This document shows positions 20,758 through 33,239 of a stretch of DNA of 64,000 nucleotides, in pieces (within the stretch, counting starts at the first letter, position 1; each line of letters opens with the position of its first letter). The stretch lies in the NCBI GenBank assembly GCA_030847615.1, contig JAUMIR010000003.1, positions 289,534,265 to 289,598,264 of the forward strand, read 5' to 3'. The translations under genes and the position numbers were made by a program. The notes under the pieces were generated by a model that worked only from the letters and a program-made list of their open reading frames with translations, ran no database searches and had not been told where the DNA came from. Source of the stretch: Gambelia wislizenii (lineage: Eukaryota; Chordata; Lepidosauria; Squamata; Crotaphytidae).

Positions 20758-21696
20758 GCCAACCCCTTCTCTAGACTGAAGCTCGTGAGACACTTTGAGT
20801 ACTGAAAAATGAGGAGGGCATCAGAGCTGCATTATTTATTTATTTTTACTTCTGAAAACAAATTCATATATTTTTTACATGCCACTAGTTTACATAGAAC
20901 ATTCTTAATGTTCTGAAAAATCTCCTGGAGGTGTCTTAGGCAACTGTTTACATATCAGTACTGTGAAATGTTTATTGCTGGTTTTGATATCTGGCTCTTA
21001 TCTTATTAGTGGCCAAAGCAAATTTTGCCACCATATCAGTGTGGTACACATTGTTGCCAGCTAATAGGACACAAATTTGTTCAAGAGGAGAGCGATTAAC
21101 CAAGGAATGAAGGATGTAACCTAAAAACTTTTGTCTTGGAATTATGTATAGAGGGCATTTCAACAGATAATGTTGAAGGTCCTCCACTTCCCCTGTCTCG
21201 CATATACAAAACCTTTGAGTTACTGGGATATTATTGTATCTTCCTTTCAAATAAGCAGATGGCATACTCTGAAAGTGTAATGCTGTATATGCTTTTCTTA
21301 ATACAGGCAATGTAAGATCAAAAAAATATATCTCCATTCCAAAAGATGTTTTATACAATGGGTACCATAATGAAAATGCAGTTTGAGAAAGCATATACAT
21401 ATCTCCCCACTTAGAAGCAAGATATATTTTCTCCTTCACCAGTTGCTTAAATTTGTTAGAAGTATAAATTTGTAAGGCCTCTGGATTGATCCCATAGGAG
21501 AGAAGTATTGCATTAACTGATTTTGCCCATACACTTTGCTCAGAAGAGTGTAATTGCTCTATAAAGCATATTTTTGGAATACAAGAATCACTCATTCCAG
21601 CCAGCTTTATCCAATATAGAGCTAGGGCCATATGAACACCAGATTGTAAAGAGACTAGACCCATTTCAGCTCTTAGAAAGGGGGCAGGAGTACCTT

Positions 21697-21702
21697 TTGT
21701 TT

Positions 21703-21733
<31 letters not shown>

Positions 21734-21855
21734 TACCCCGCTCTTCAGCCAGAAGGCTATCAGAGCGGCTTACAAATTATTTTAAGCAACAGCAATTTAC
21801 ACATCTACACTGCATTAAGCAGTTTCCAATGTGTGTTCGCTAATTTTTTGCACAA
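21697..21855 (-). mobile_element. SINE 3' portion inserted in the LINE
   Basis: On the minus strand it reads TTAGCGAACACACATTGGAA, then TTGTAAGCCGCTCTGATAGC, and ends GGGGTATAAATAAATAAATA. It is the same as the 3' half of the SINE at 57372-57646. It breaks the LINE frame between SLLVVQK and KGTPAPF, so it inserted after the LINE. Confidence 0.75.
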
Positions 21856-24605
21856 CTAACAAGGATTTCAGGAAGGCATTTTGTACAGGTTCAAGAGGAA
21901 AAACACTATTATGTCCCCATATCTCAGCACCATATAATAATTGTGGAATTATCTTCTTCCAATGACCTCAACACAGGGGACAACCAAATCCCCCCCTTGA
22001 GATCTATGGAATCTCAACAGGGCAGTGATAGGATAGGAAGATTTCAGCTTAACTGCTTGGAAGTGTAGCTTCCAGGATAGATTTGATTGGAACCCTACAC
22101 CCAGGTATTTAAAATAAGATTGTTGATCTATAAGTTTTGTATTCAGACTCCATCTATGAGGTTTTCTCTTCTTCCCCAAAATTACCACTTTTGTTTTAGT
22201 GTGGTTAACAATTAGTTGTTCCCTTGAGCAGAAAACACTTAGCTTATTTAATAGTCTCCTCATCCCAACCATGGTGGTGGAGATCAAAACAATATCATTG
22301 GCATATAAAGGTACCGAAAGATTAGTTTCCAGAATGGAAACTGGAAAATATTCTGAGCCACATAACTCTCTAGTAATGTCATTTATATAAAAATTAAATA
22401 AAAAGGGGGCCAAAAGGCATCCCTGCCGTACTCCTCTTACTGTGGATATGTTATCTGACAATAGTCTGTTGTACCCTAGTCTAACTCTAAGGGATGTATC
22501 AGAATGTAATTTACGAATTAAGAAGAGTAACCTTCTGTCAATGTTGGTTGACACTAATTTCAGCCATAGGCACTCTCTTTCTATGAGGTCAAAGGCAGAA
22601 CTGAAGTCTATGAAAGCAGCATAAAGTTCTTTTCTATCTTGGTAAATATATTTTTGAATCACATGTTGTAGAACGAAGCACTGGTCCATTGTAGATTTGC
22701 CTTTCATAAAGCCAGCTTGTTCTTCTGCTGTTATAGCATTTTCTGTTGCCCATGACTCCAGTTTACTTAACAAGTATTTTGAATACAATTTGGATGCAGT
22801 ACTCAGCAAGTTGATAGGTCTAAAAATTTTCAGATCAGCTTTAGAGCCTTTTTTATGAATCGGAACCACTACACATACTCCCCACCTTGGTGGGATTTTC
22901 CCATTGTGATTTATGTAGGTGAACAGTGATGCAAACACAGGTGACCACCATTCGGGATTTGATTTAAATAATTCTCCAGGTAACAAACATATCTTTCCCA
23001 GGGGCTTTTTTGGTAAGGAGAGCATTAATCAAGCAATTTATTTCCTCAACAGTTACTGGTTCCCAAATAGGGCAGCATGAAATTGTAGTCATACCAAGCC
23101 TATTTCTTGCATTCAGTATGGGCTCAGGTGCATGTTAATTATACAAAGAAGAAAAATGGGCCAACTACTGTGTAGGGGTAATTTGATTTTCAATAGTGTC
23201 ATAAACCTTTTGTGTCCCCTTTTCTACCTGGGCCCAAAACCTAGTTGAGTCCCTACCCATGAGAGCCTGACCTAGCTCCATCCAGGACCTGCAGATATAT
23301 TCTGCCTTTTTCCTTTTAAGTAGATTCTTATATGCTCTACGGAGAATTATATAAAGACTATAATTTTCTAAAGAATCTTCCCATCTTAATTTTTTATAGC
23401 CCTTGCTAATCTGAGCTTTTGCAAAACACATTGTTTGTCAAACCAGCCGTGAATAGACTGTTTAAGTGGGTATTTGATAAGTTAGTTCAAGAAATTAGGC
23501 CTTTTTTTGTTACCACTAGAAACAAAGGATTCCAAAGGGTCCACAAAAGTTAGAATTTGATCTCTTAATCGTAGGCTACTGGGGCACCCTAAGAAAGAGT
23601 TTATAGAAGCTTGGACTTTCTCGCTCCAACGGATACTTTTGTCACCATAACCTAAAGTACTTTCAGGGAGAACAGTCAGGTTTTTTTGCTAGAAATGGCT
23701 TATATGAAGGCAAAAGAGATAATTGCAATGGCATATGGTCACTCTCGGGTGTAGACAAAACTTTAAAATTGTCAAAAAATGGGATAGCTGCTTGGGAGAG
23801 AATCAAATAATCAATCACACCCTTCCCTTTAGGACCTATGTATGTATATAGGTCTGATTCAGGAGCTCTATCTGACCCATTACAGAGGAAAAGGCGGAAT
23901 TTAAAGATAAGTGAAAAGAGACAAAGGCCAGCTTCATTGATCCCACGATCCTTAGAGTTTCTGGGAGGTATATGGGTCAGGTCCTCTGGGAATAAACCTA
24001 ATTTACCGGCTATTTTATAATTGTTGCAGCCTAATCTAGCATTCATGTCTCCAGCTATTAAAATCATAGGGACGGTATATAATTCATAGAGGGAAGAGAG
24101 GACTAATTCCAGATCTGCCCACTTAAAAGCACTTTCATATTTTGAGTTATGTGGGGGGCAATATATATTAATCAAAAGGAGTTGTACCCCACTGGGCCAT
24201 TGGATTTGAAGGGTTAAAATATTACTACAAAGCCCAAAATCCATTTGAGAAGTTGTTAAATTGGCATCCAATGATACCAAGGTAGCCAGTCCACCATGGG
24301 GATGGCTTTTGACCTTTGACCTGAAAGCAGGAAGGGAGTGTGCAGTATAACCAGGGAAGAAAGTAAAATTGGGGAGAGTAACCCACGTTTCTTGAATACA
24401 AATTATTTGGTAGCTTGTACAAAAATTTTTAAAGTCAATATCAGCTAGCTTAGAGGTCCACCCTGATATGTTCCATGAGAGAATTTTACAAGTATCATTT
24501 ACCTTAGGTTGATTGTAAGATTGCCCTAATAATCTAAATTGGAGCTAGGGCTTAAGCTTTTATCAGATGTCTCTATAGGTCAATCAAGTTCCACAATCTG
24601 ACTAA

Positions 24606-24875
24606 GGACTTTTTCGGACAAACAAAAAATAACGCTAGCAGCCTCGCCAGGTTGCGAGGCTGCAGTGCTAGAGGGTGTCCGTTTCGCATGATGCCCCTTC
24701 CCAGCGGTACGTTGATCATGAGTAAAAATCTGCAAAATATGATGGTCAAATTCCCAGCGGTACTGCAACAGTATCGCTGGGAAGGGGCGTCATGAGAAAT
24801 GGATGCCCTCTAGCGCTGAAGCCTTGCAACCTGGCGAGGCTGCTAGCATTATTTTTTGTTTGTCCGAAAAAGTCC
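24606..24875. mobile_element. PIF/Harbinger-like foldback MITE with TAA duplication
   Basis: A 270-base element with long inverted repeats starting GGACTTTTTCGGACAAACAA on both ends, complementary for more than 100 bases (through AGCAGCCTCGCCAGGTTGC). It is flanked by TAA at 24603-24605 and 24876-24878, the duplication expected for PIF/Harbinger (TWA). It interrupts the 5' part of the LINE at 20960-25006. The middle has two further inverted copies of CCCAGCGGTAC. It has no coding capacity. Confidence 0.85.
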
Positions 24876-25006
24876 TAAGTTTACCTTCTTTATCCATACA
24901 TACAGCCCCGCCCCTGATTAAAGGGTTAGAATATACATTATTAATAAGAGAGGCCCAATTTACAGGGAGGGGATCTAGCTGTCCAAGTTCGTCAGGCACA
25001 CTCTAG

Positions 25007-25397
25007 ACAGCTAATCCATGCAATCAAGTCTCTCATTAATCCAAAGCAGGAAGAAAAAGGAAAGGGAAAGAAAAGGCAGTCTTGTGGTATGAGTATGAGT
25101 TATGAGTGGCCAGTTTATTTCAGCATAAGCTTTAATGGGCTGTATCCACTTATTGAGATGGAAAAAATGAAATAGACTAACATGGCTACCTCTGAAAATT
25201 CATCCAATGTGACTTGACTAGTCAGTATAGGGTGTGAAATCTAATTGTCTGTATTCATACTATTGGCATGAGGATTCAAGGAGGAGAAAAGTTAGATTTA
25301 TCCCATACATCTGGTTAGGAATTAAGCACTAAACTTTGAGCTGCAAACACTGCCAGAAGTATAGGAACTCTAGTTAGAGGTGATGGATATAGCCAAT
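25007..25397. other. Small repeat piece, otherwise unassigned
   Basis: At about 25110-25190 AGCATAAGCTTTAATGGGCT and GACTAACATGGCTACCTCTG match a common reptile repeat whose related pieces flank the MITE at 33368-33665. Nothing else is recognised. Confidence 0.4.
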
Positions 25398-26011
25398 GGG
25401 GCTTGTCTATACAAAGTGGAAAAAAATGACTGCTCCGCAGTAATAGCAAGTTGCAGCAGGTGTGATCTGCCTTAATGGTTTTATAACCCCTACAAACTTT
25501 GCATGCCTGTACCTGAAATGGTGGCCGTTAGTGGATTACTCGCATTTTTAAATCTGCTGCCACAAAACTTTTTTTTAAACCAACTATTTTTATGGTGCAC
25601 ACAAGCAATATTCTACCTTTCCCAAAAAGAAAGAGAGAGAAAAAGATAGTACAAACCTTCATTTTATCACCCTAATGATCACTTGCTAAAGCAAAAATCC
25701 AACATGGCGGCAGTGGGCACTTGCACCATAACCCAGCACCAACCCCTGTGCTCATCCAGCCGGTCAGGTTTGCACTGTGTCCTGGATAGGGATTCATGTC
25801 AAATTGCTTGTCTTAATGAGTGAAAATGTGTATATCACTGGTGTTTTTTAAAAAAGTTGTGAAACCCCACTAAGGCTTTTCTCGCATAGTTTTTTCCCCT
25901 CTTTTTGGCTACCCTCCTTCACAATACCATGAGACAATGTGGAATCCCACTAAGACAGTTCATTTTCTGAGTGAATTCTGTGAAGAGTATTTTCACCGTG
26001 TAGACAACCCC
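25398..26011. mobile_element. Non-autonomous TIR element with YY1-like motif
   Basis: Termini GGGGCTTGTCTATAC and, reversed, GGGGTTGTCTACACGG. The interior contains CCAACATGGCGGCAG at 25699-25713, a good match to the YY1 consensus, as in the element at 40515-41114. There is no transposase. Target duplications are unclear, so the superfamily (hAT or Harbinger) is open. Confidence 0.6.
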
Positions 26012-28877
26012 ATGGATGAACTTATCACATCATAATTTGTAATTTTTATGACAAGAATAGTGTTATAAATTCAGATGAAAGTTCTGTTGCCAATCTTTAA
26101 ATGCTGCATAAGCATGCCGCCAAAGTGGATCATGGGCATGTGATATATGCATAATATGCTGTTCTTTGCAGCCATGCTTATCACAACATAATGTAGAGTC
26201 ACTCACACATGACATGACTGGCTGCTATCATGTGTGCTTCCTTTACAGAAACAGACTATTGGACTGACATGGAGGTATAGGACTGACATGGACTATACTA
26301 TAGGAAGAAACAGTGGCTATAGAAACAAAAATTATGAAGAAAAAAAATATTGCTCAGCATTACATGAGGAGCCCCTTTGTTGCAGATGCTGACAAGATCA
26401 AAAAGAGGAAAGTGTTTTTGCCATTCATTGTCCTTGATTTCTAGAAGAAGGGCCAGAAGCAGCATTGCTCAGCCATGCAATTCATTCATGTCACGATCAT
26501 TAGGTAAGTGGGCATATTCAGCAAATGGTTGGACACTGAGAGAAGACATTGCCTTTATAATATCCTTCCAAGTACTACCCAGTATACAAGTGTAAACATT
26601 TACTTACCTAACAATGAAGAATGTCTGTCTGATCCTTGAGAGGAATATTGATCAAAAGTCACCTAAACTGGAAGAGAATGAATGTCCAACTACAAGTGAG
26701 AAAGAAACATTGAACTATGAGTGGAAACAAATATTAATGTCTGTTTCCTTAGAGATGATTCATTGTTTTATCAATTTTAAAGTAATTAGTTACATTGTTT
26801 AAAAGCAACTTATGGGTTAAAGTAGAATAATTCTATATGCATCCACATTGCACATTTTCATTTCCTTTTAAAAGCAAGGGGCCAGATCCAACATTAATTC
26901 TACCAAGAGCAGATCCATGGAAATACTTGGCATTCACAATCAATTCAAATCTCACTTATTTCAATGGATCTAGTCCAAGTAGCTTATATGCCCAGTTATT
27001 CAGAATATACACAAGCAGAACATATTAAAGTTAATTTTAATGAAGTTACGGCTTATTATACATTCAAGAATTTTGAGACAACTTCATTTCAACTTGCAAG
27101 TCAAAGATTTTCAGATTTTCACAGTACCACAAGTTGTAGATGAGACAGAAAAAAACTTTAGTGAAAGATTAAAATATATTCATGAACTAAAATAAGCAAC
27201 AGTCACATCCTTTAGGTTTGTCTAATGTATAAGAGTGGCATAACTTGTGGCATTATATATTCATCTTGCTGTTCAACTTCAGAGCTTGCACAGTGATACT
27301 GCTTTAATCTAATTGTGTTTATTTGTTTGATTCACGTGCAAAGCAGCATAGAGAAAATGTGTGCATTTACTGTAAGAGATGAGCATTTACATACATAAAT
27401 CCTTCACATCTCCTTGGATAAAGAAAAACACATCTATCACTGAGTGCCTTTGAATGTATAATGTCACATATCCCATATAATGAAGCAATCCTCCTTTATT
27501 GCATAATGAAAAGAAACAAGCTGGGAAGTACTTTGAATTTTAAAGTAAGATGTTCAGACCAAAAGTTTATATGCTATGAGAATTATCTAAAAGAGGGAGA
27601 AAATTGTTCTCTGGATAGTATACTTCTCATTGTGTTAGGTCTACAAAATCGCTGAAACAAAAATAAATCTCTATGCAATTTCATGTATTCCACGACTTGT
27701 AAAGTGGTCACCATGTCTGAATAAAGATGTTATATATCTGAATAAGAGTGAATGACTGACTTCCTCCTCCACTTCCTCCTTCTTTGGGACTGGGCAATTT
27801 GAGGGGAAACTTGGAACTAAAATGGAAAACATTCTTTGGTGATTGTAATAATCTCTGGAGAGATACAGAATTTTTACTCATATTTACTTTTTAGTGTAAG
27901 GTAGTTTATAATTAAGTATTTTAATGAAACAAGAACTACCCTTCCAAGTGTTGACTTGGTTAAGCTTAGTGGCCCAGCTGCCATTCTGTTTGAAAATGTG
28001 GCCACAATATCCCTGTGCCTTGTTTCATGTGACATTGTTTGTACAATTAAGGATCAACTCTCACATAAATATAAACAGTGTATTTTATTTAGCATAACTT
28101 CTCTCAGAACATTTACTGAGTCAATATTCTCTCTTTGCCTAACACATATATTGTGAGTGGCTCCTCCTCCATGCTTTATCAACTTCCTTCAAACTTCACC
28201 CCCCTGCTATTGTTGATTTTACTTTTGAGGCCTATAAACATTGTCAGAGCCATTAAATTACATGATGATACAGTATTGCTATTGGCAGCATTTTGGAGAG
28301 AAAAGAGAAAGTTTCCCAATGGAGGAAATGCCTACCTAACTGAAAAGTAAGTGCTTCTCTTCTGAATGCCCTCTCCAAATATAGTCTCACCCAGAATATC
28401 CCCCTCCCACCCAGACTTTGTAAATGAAACTGATCCTGCAACAATGTGGTATTGGGGGATAATCCTGCTCAGTTGTATCTGGAATTGGACAGATGTCCCA
28501 TTATCTTCATCTCTGATATGGGACACAAACTCAAATGCATGAAGAACTCAGTACATGTGAACTGTTCCTCTCTCTGCAGACCACTGTTTCTAAGCTCCCC
28601 TGAGTGTCTTGGCTGTCCAGGTGATCTTAAGATACAAAGCAAGAATCTGAGTCAAGAGACAATGACATTTCTGACAGTTTCCTCTGTCCTTATCCACATG
28701 GTTGAAAAAAATGTATTACTTTGACTGTTATTTCTTGCAACAGCACTTTCTTCTTCCATTTGTCATAAGGTTGTACAAGGTTGTGTTAACCAACTGCTTC
28801 CTCCTATTGAACTTTCTACTTATATCTACATATTTCTTCTTTCCTGTAGTGAATCCCTTGTTGATCTTGCAGTTAGT
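26012..28877. other. Long stretch without gene
   Basis: No coding or RNA gene recognised. At about 26880-26985 GGCCAGATCCAACATTAATT...TTTCAATGGATCTAGTCC looks like an old short foldback repeat common in amniotes. The rest is unassigned AT-rich DNA. Confidence 0.4.
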
Positions 28878-29403
28878 GGGCTCATCTACATGAGCCAGGA
28901 TACACCAGCTCCCCACTGGCATATCCTAGCCATGGATCAAGCCTGTTCCTCCCCCGTTACCACTATGAAATGGGCCAGAGTCCAGACTGGCTTGATGGCC
29001 CATTGCTGCAGCCACTGCCTCCATCTTCCTGTCTCTCTCAGAAACAAAGAAGCCAGCCCTCAGCACTGGATCAGGGCCACCTGCATGTGGCCAGACTTGG
29101 TCACATGCTGCAGAACTCCCTTCCTGGATCTGGAAGAGCAAGATGAACCAGCAGCTCCAATCGGCTGGCTTGCCAGGCTTCTGCAGACATGGGGAGATTG
29201 ATCTATTCCTTTCCCAGTGCGAATGGATTAAACCAGTTTTTTTTAAAATGCTTTTAATGGGCCCTACCTCATCTCCCCCTATATCTGTCCTGGGGATGGC
29301 GATGACTCCTCAGGGGCAGAACAGGGCAAAAACCCTGCATCATCAGAACTGCAGGGCTCTAAGACAGGGGAAGACAAGGTAAATGGCCTGTGTAGATAAA
29401 TCC
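28878..29403. mobile_element. Non-autonomous TIR DNA element
   Basis: Left end GGGCTCATCTACATGAGCCA and right end reversed GGATTTATCTACACAGGCCA form an imperfect terminal inverted repeat. The interior is more GC-rich than its flanks and yields a 103-codon frame (28890-29201) plus an antisense frame, neither with known motifs. I interpret these as chance frames. No duplication is confirmed. Confidence 0.5.
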
Positions 29404-29557
29404 AATCTTTATTCCACTTTCTGCTCAACCAATGTATACTGCCTTCTTTCTCGTTGCTTCCCTTGGGACTATGTCCAGTTTTCACCCTACCTGGAGCAAA
29501 TCAAATTTAATCAATGGGAACTTAAGTGACTAGCAAGTCCCTTTAATTCCATTGTAT

Positions 29558-30473
29558 TGTTACCATGCCCTACAATCCCTCCCTATAATATCTCATAACT
29601 GGGAATATTAGATGCTTCAGGGGTCTAGTAGACTGGGGTAGACCAAAAGGTGAAGTCAGTCAGAGGTCACAAGGACCTAGGAAGGGGTCTTGGAAATATT
29701 CTAGCAAACACACCCAAGACAGAATTGAGGGAAGCCTCTAGTAAACAACAACATTATGGAGTTATGTGCTAATCCCCTCTTGGGCCCCTTGGCTATGAGT
29801 CACACATCATAAACCAACAAGTGATATAAACAGCTCCTGTCTCCAAGAAACATCCTTCTGCACCCTCCTCCTGTTCTACAATATGAGGTTTAATCAATCA
29901 GTTGTTACTTCTCAGCCATTAACAGCAATCTGCAGAGTTTTGGTTTCCTTTGTTTATTCAGTGGGAAGCCCATCTAAGATTTGTCCTAAGTCCAAATACC
30001 CCTTCAGGACACAAAATACAGTATAAATATTAGTCATGAACAATAGGAAGACGTGCCATTGTGAACAAAACTGTGCCACTCTCTCTGTCAGCACCCCCTG
30101 GACTGAAACTTCCAGTGCCACCCTTAGACTTCCTTCGGAGTTCTTCCCTACGCTCAAGACTGGTAACTATATTCCCATCTTCCAAATCTATTCTTCTATC
30201 CAGCCTTTCAGCTTAAACTCTTCATTAGCCTTGTGTAGTTCTTGTAAGTGTGTGCTGCATGTGTGAATGCTTTTTTTGTGTGTTATTTTCCAATAAAAAC
30301 CATTTATTTTATTTCAACCTGGAGTCCTCTGCGGCAAGTACTAGTATACACAGGTGGAAAGATCACAAAGTTACTCACCTCTCGCAGTATTCCATTTGAG
30401 CTATAATAACTCCCCCAGCTAAAAATAGATCATGGGTGGACTTCATGGACACCCCTCACCTCTTTGGGTAACA
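29558..30473 (+). mobile_element. Solo LTR C with 4-bp target duplication
   Basis: TGTTACCATGCC at the left and TTTGGGTAACA at the right, flanked by GTAT on both sides (29554-29557 and 30474-30477). Contains AGTATAAATATTAG (TATA-like, about 30019) and CCAATAAAAACCATTT (polyadenylation, about 30290). The 4-bp duplication and TG...CA ends fit a class I ERV. It is the best preserved member of the family represented by LTRs A and B. No viral genes are present. Confidence 0.85.
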
Positions 30474-31680
30474 GTATCATGTATGTGTAGGATGACATTG
30501 GATCCAGCCTTTGAGACTTAGAAAGCAGACCTTTATCTCATACCAAATACCCACATAATATACTCAAATAATAGCTGACGTGGCTATTTGAAAAAAAAAA
30601 TAGCTAAAATATAATAAGGACTGGATCATATTTTGCACTAAGATAAATATTCCTGACATGAGCCACTTGGATATTTAAACTGTACCCCACAAGCTTGGCA
30701 ACTAGTGGGGTCTTGAATTAACAACCCCACCCACCCCCTTGTACACCATGAAAATCTATTCCAGAAGATTGGGGGGGGGAATCAATGGAGCAGGTTTTTA
30801 GGGTACAAATATCACTGCAGGAGGAGGGTTGACATTCATTTTGACAGAAGCAGTAGGATCCATCTTAAATCCAAGCTGGATCGTGGCCATTATTCCTAAT
30901 CTTGAAGTAATTTTATTGACTCAATGATAGTAACAACCAATGTAGATCTACTGAAATATTGGGAACTTGCTAAATTAATACTCATTTAAATTCCTTAAAT
31001 TCAGTGATCTGCTCTAGTTGGGACTAGCAATTGGATTTTGGTCACTGAATTCGAGGAGGATGTATGCTAACAAACAAGTTGATTATCCCATTCACTGAAC
31101 TAGTCCTCATGGATGGATAGATGGATGGATAAGATTTTGACAAATCCAAACTGGCTACAGCTTAACAGGTGGGTTCTTCAATGTGCTCAGAAAAGGATTA
31201 CTTTTGGATGCATTCTGATGATACCATGGATATTGCAATAGAGTCTATCTGCAGAATTTCTTTATTCCTTTTTCAAAAACATTCAGGATGCTTGTTTTCC
31301 TGCAGCTCTTAATCATCTCTTATCTTTCATGCCGTCTTGGGAATGAATATTAATAGGCTTTTATTTAATTCCACCAATTCACCAAGGCACCTATTCAGCA
31401 AAGTTTGACCTTGACACCTAAAATGTATATATTTAAAATAAAGCAATTGTCTTTTTTTCTTTATGTTTTTTGTTTGCTTTTATGTTTGAATTTCTCTTTT
31501 TATTTGAAAATGTACTGTTAGCTGTCCTGAATGCCAATTTGGGAAGAAAAGGGAGATTTACATTTATTATATTAACCTAGTCCTTCTCAGATCTGAATGG
31601 AGACTTTCCCACATTTCCCAACTTAATATTAATGATGTTAATATTATTCCTTCAATAAAAGTAATTGTGTCTATCAGTGT
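30474..31680. other. Unassigned, with a possible LINE 3' end at 31120-31565
   Basis: The segment around 31490-31565 (TACTGTTAGCTGTCCTGAAT...GGGAGATTTACATTTATTAT) resembles generic LINE 3' ends of the 'GTxAGCCGCCCTGA...' type, but too diverged to assign. The rest is not recognised. A short TGGATGGATAGATGGATGGA run lies at about 31111. Confidence 0.35.
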
Positions 31681-32199
31681 TGTTGGGACATAGAAAGACA
31701 TGCTGTGTCCACCACAACCACCTGCAGAGTTGTTCCACGTCAACAGGACACCAAGGAGAAGGTTTCTGGAGAAACTTCTGCAAAAGACTTCAGGCTGAGA
31801 AGGAAAAACTTCCTTCACCCCAGCATACTGCCTTGAACTCTGGCTTGACAAATAAAGACAGCAACAAGGCCAGCCTTCACTCAACTTGAGGGCTTTAATC
31901 TTTGTTTGCAGTATATTTACAATATATATACAGAGTATAGAACAGGTGTCTCCAATACTCATGAATCTCTCCTAAACCAACAAACTGCTTCACCAACCAC
32001 CATCCACAACAAACCCACACTGGAGATAATTCCCATCTCCTTTTTATAGGCAGTTAAACAATGCCTGTTACATCAGGCATCTCAGGTGTGCATACTCTCA
32101 AATGCTCACACACACACACACCTGCTACTGGAGCTCAACCACTTTCATTTCTAAGCTTACAGCTCCATCTTGTGGTCACATCCATGTCATTTCCTGACA
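31681..32199 (-). mobile_element. Solo LTR E (antisense)
   Basis: On the minus strand it starts TGTCAGGAAATGACATGG and ends GTCCCAACA, with a TATA box CCTATAAAAAGG (complement at about 32039-32050) and AAGATTAAAGCC further downstream. Flanks AGTGT (31676-31680) and AGTAT (32200-32204) fit a 5-bp duplication with one change. The 131-codon open frame across it is not a gene. It is unrelated to LTRs A-C but resembles LTR D at its start. Confidence 0.7.
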
Positions 32200-33239
32200 A
32201 GTATGACAGCAAAAAGGGGATAAAAAAAGGCCAACCACAGATAAGGGTGTCATTTCCGCATATATGGAGGATTTACAATTATGCAGACGTATCATTAAGT
32301 GCACAGCTGTTGATCCCAGATTCCATACCAAATTCTCCCATAAATTGTGAGGAGGAAGTAGTGGATATAACTGCTCCTTACTCATTTAGCTGCTAATGCC
32401 AGCAGTCAGTATTGCTATTGTATCATAGTTCTATACTGCTAAGATATGAGTAGGAAGCTAGTTAATACACCCACAGTTTAGCAATCTTGTGGTACTGGAA
32501 AGCTCAACAGCAGGAAATGAAGACAATAGTTGCTGCTCCCCAGTAAAAGTACATGGGGTGATTGAAAACAAACCATCCCCATCACTATGTTTTACAACAG
32601 CATGTATCCCATATTAGTTATGTACTATGTGGATATTTTTTCCTCCCACCATTAGGTTTCATAAACTTAGTGTGATTTATACTATTATGAGAGACAAAGA
32701 AAACTACTGTCTCCATATCATGTATAATTTTATACATCAACTATCCTCTTAACTGCATTTTCAAAACTGAAAATGCCCAATCATTAAATTATTTCCTCAA
32801 GTTCTATGATGATATTAATTGTCCTTTTCTTCACCTTTCTTAACTCCACAGTATCTTTCCTCTTTTTAACATGAGGCTAATAATCCCTAGCGTAAAATTT
32901 ACCTGTTACACAGTCTAGAATGGAAGTTGTCTTTTATAGAGCTATCACACTGTTCTATCCATTACAATCCCAGTATCTGTCCTGATAATTTCCACTTGCA
33001 TATGATGTCTCTATCCAGTATGAGATTATCCCCCCTCAGCAGCTGTACCCTATCTCATGCTTTTCAGGAAAGTCCTGAGTCTTCAAAGAGGCTATATTCA
33101 TGGGCACAACGCAAGTAGGGTCAAGAAATTTACCTTCTTAAAGTTTCCCTCTGCTAGAAATGCCAAGGGCCCAGCCCATTGAATTGCAACATTGAAGATA
33201 TTTGTACCATTGTGTCTGTGTTGTGTACCACTCATGGGA
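32200..33239. other. No recognised element
   Basis: AT-rich non-coding DNA. No repeat, RNA gene or exon that I can support. Confidence 0.4.

Larger units (their letters stand above)
20960..25006 (-). mobile_element. Ingi/Vingi- or R1-like non-LTR retrotransposon, long decayed copy
   Basis: Order on the minus strand: an N-terminal piece (25005-24880), AP endonuclease (about 24420-23663), linker (23431-23165), reverse transcriptase (23025-21949) and C-terminal domain (21664-20972). The endonuclease frame of 205 residues keeps GDMNARLG (77-84) and SDHMPL (180-185). The RT frame of 358 residues keeps FIDFSSAFD (138-146) and RGVRQGC (197-203), but the catalytic YADD reads YAND (241-244). The C-terminal part has a CIC...H...C cluster (RFCIC, then QHYLLKC), a zinc-knuckle-like motif. 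Frameshifts separate the parts, so it cannot encode an intact protein. Clade is judged by domain order and may be R1 or Ingi/Vingi. Confidence 0.8.

Noticed and set aside
28890..29201. 103-codon frame as a host gene
   Set aside because: Lies inside a TIR element, no domain, antisense frame of similar size, no splice context.
31567..31962. 131-codon minus-strand frame
   Set aside because: It spans the border of solo LTR E, so most of it is non-coding LTR sequence.
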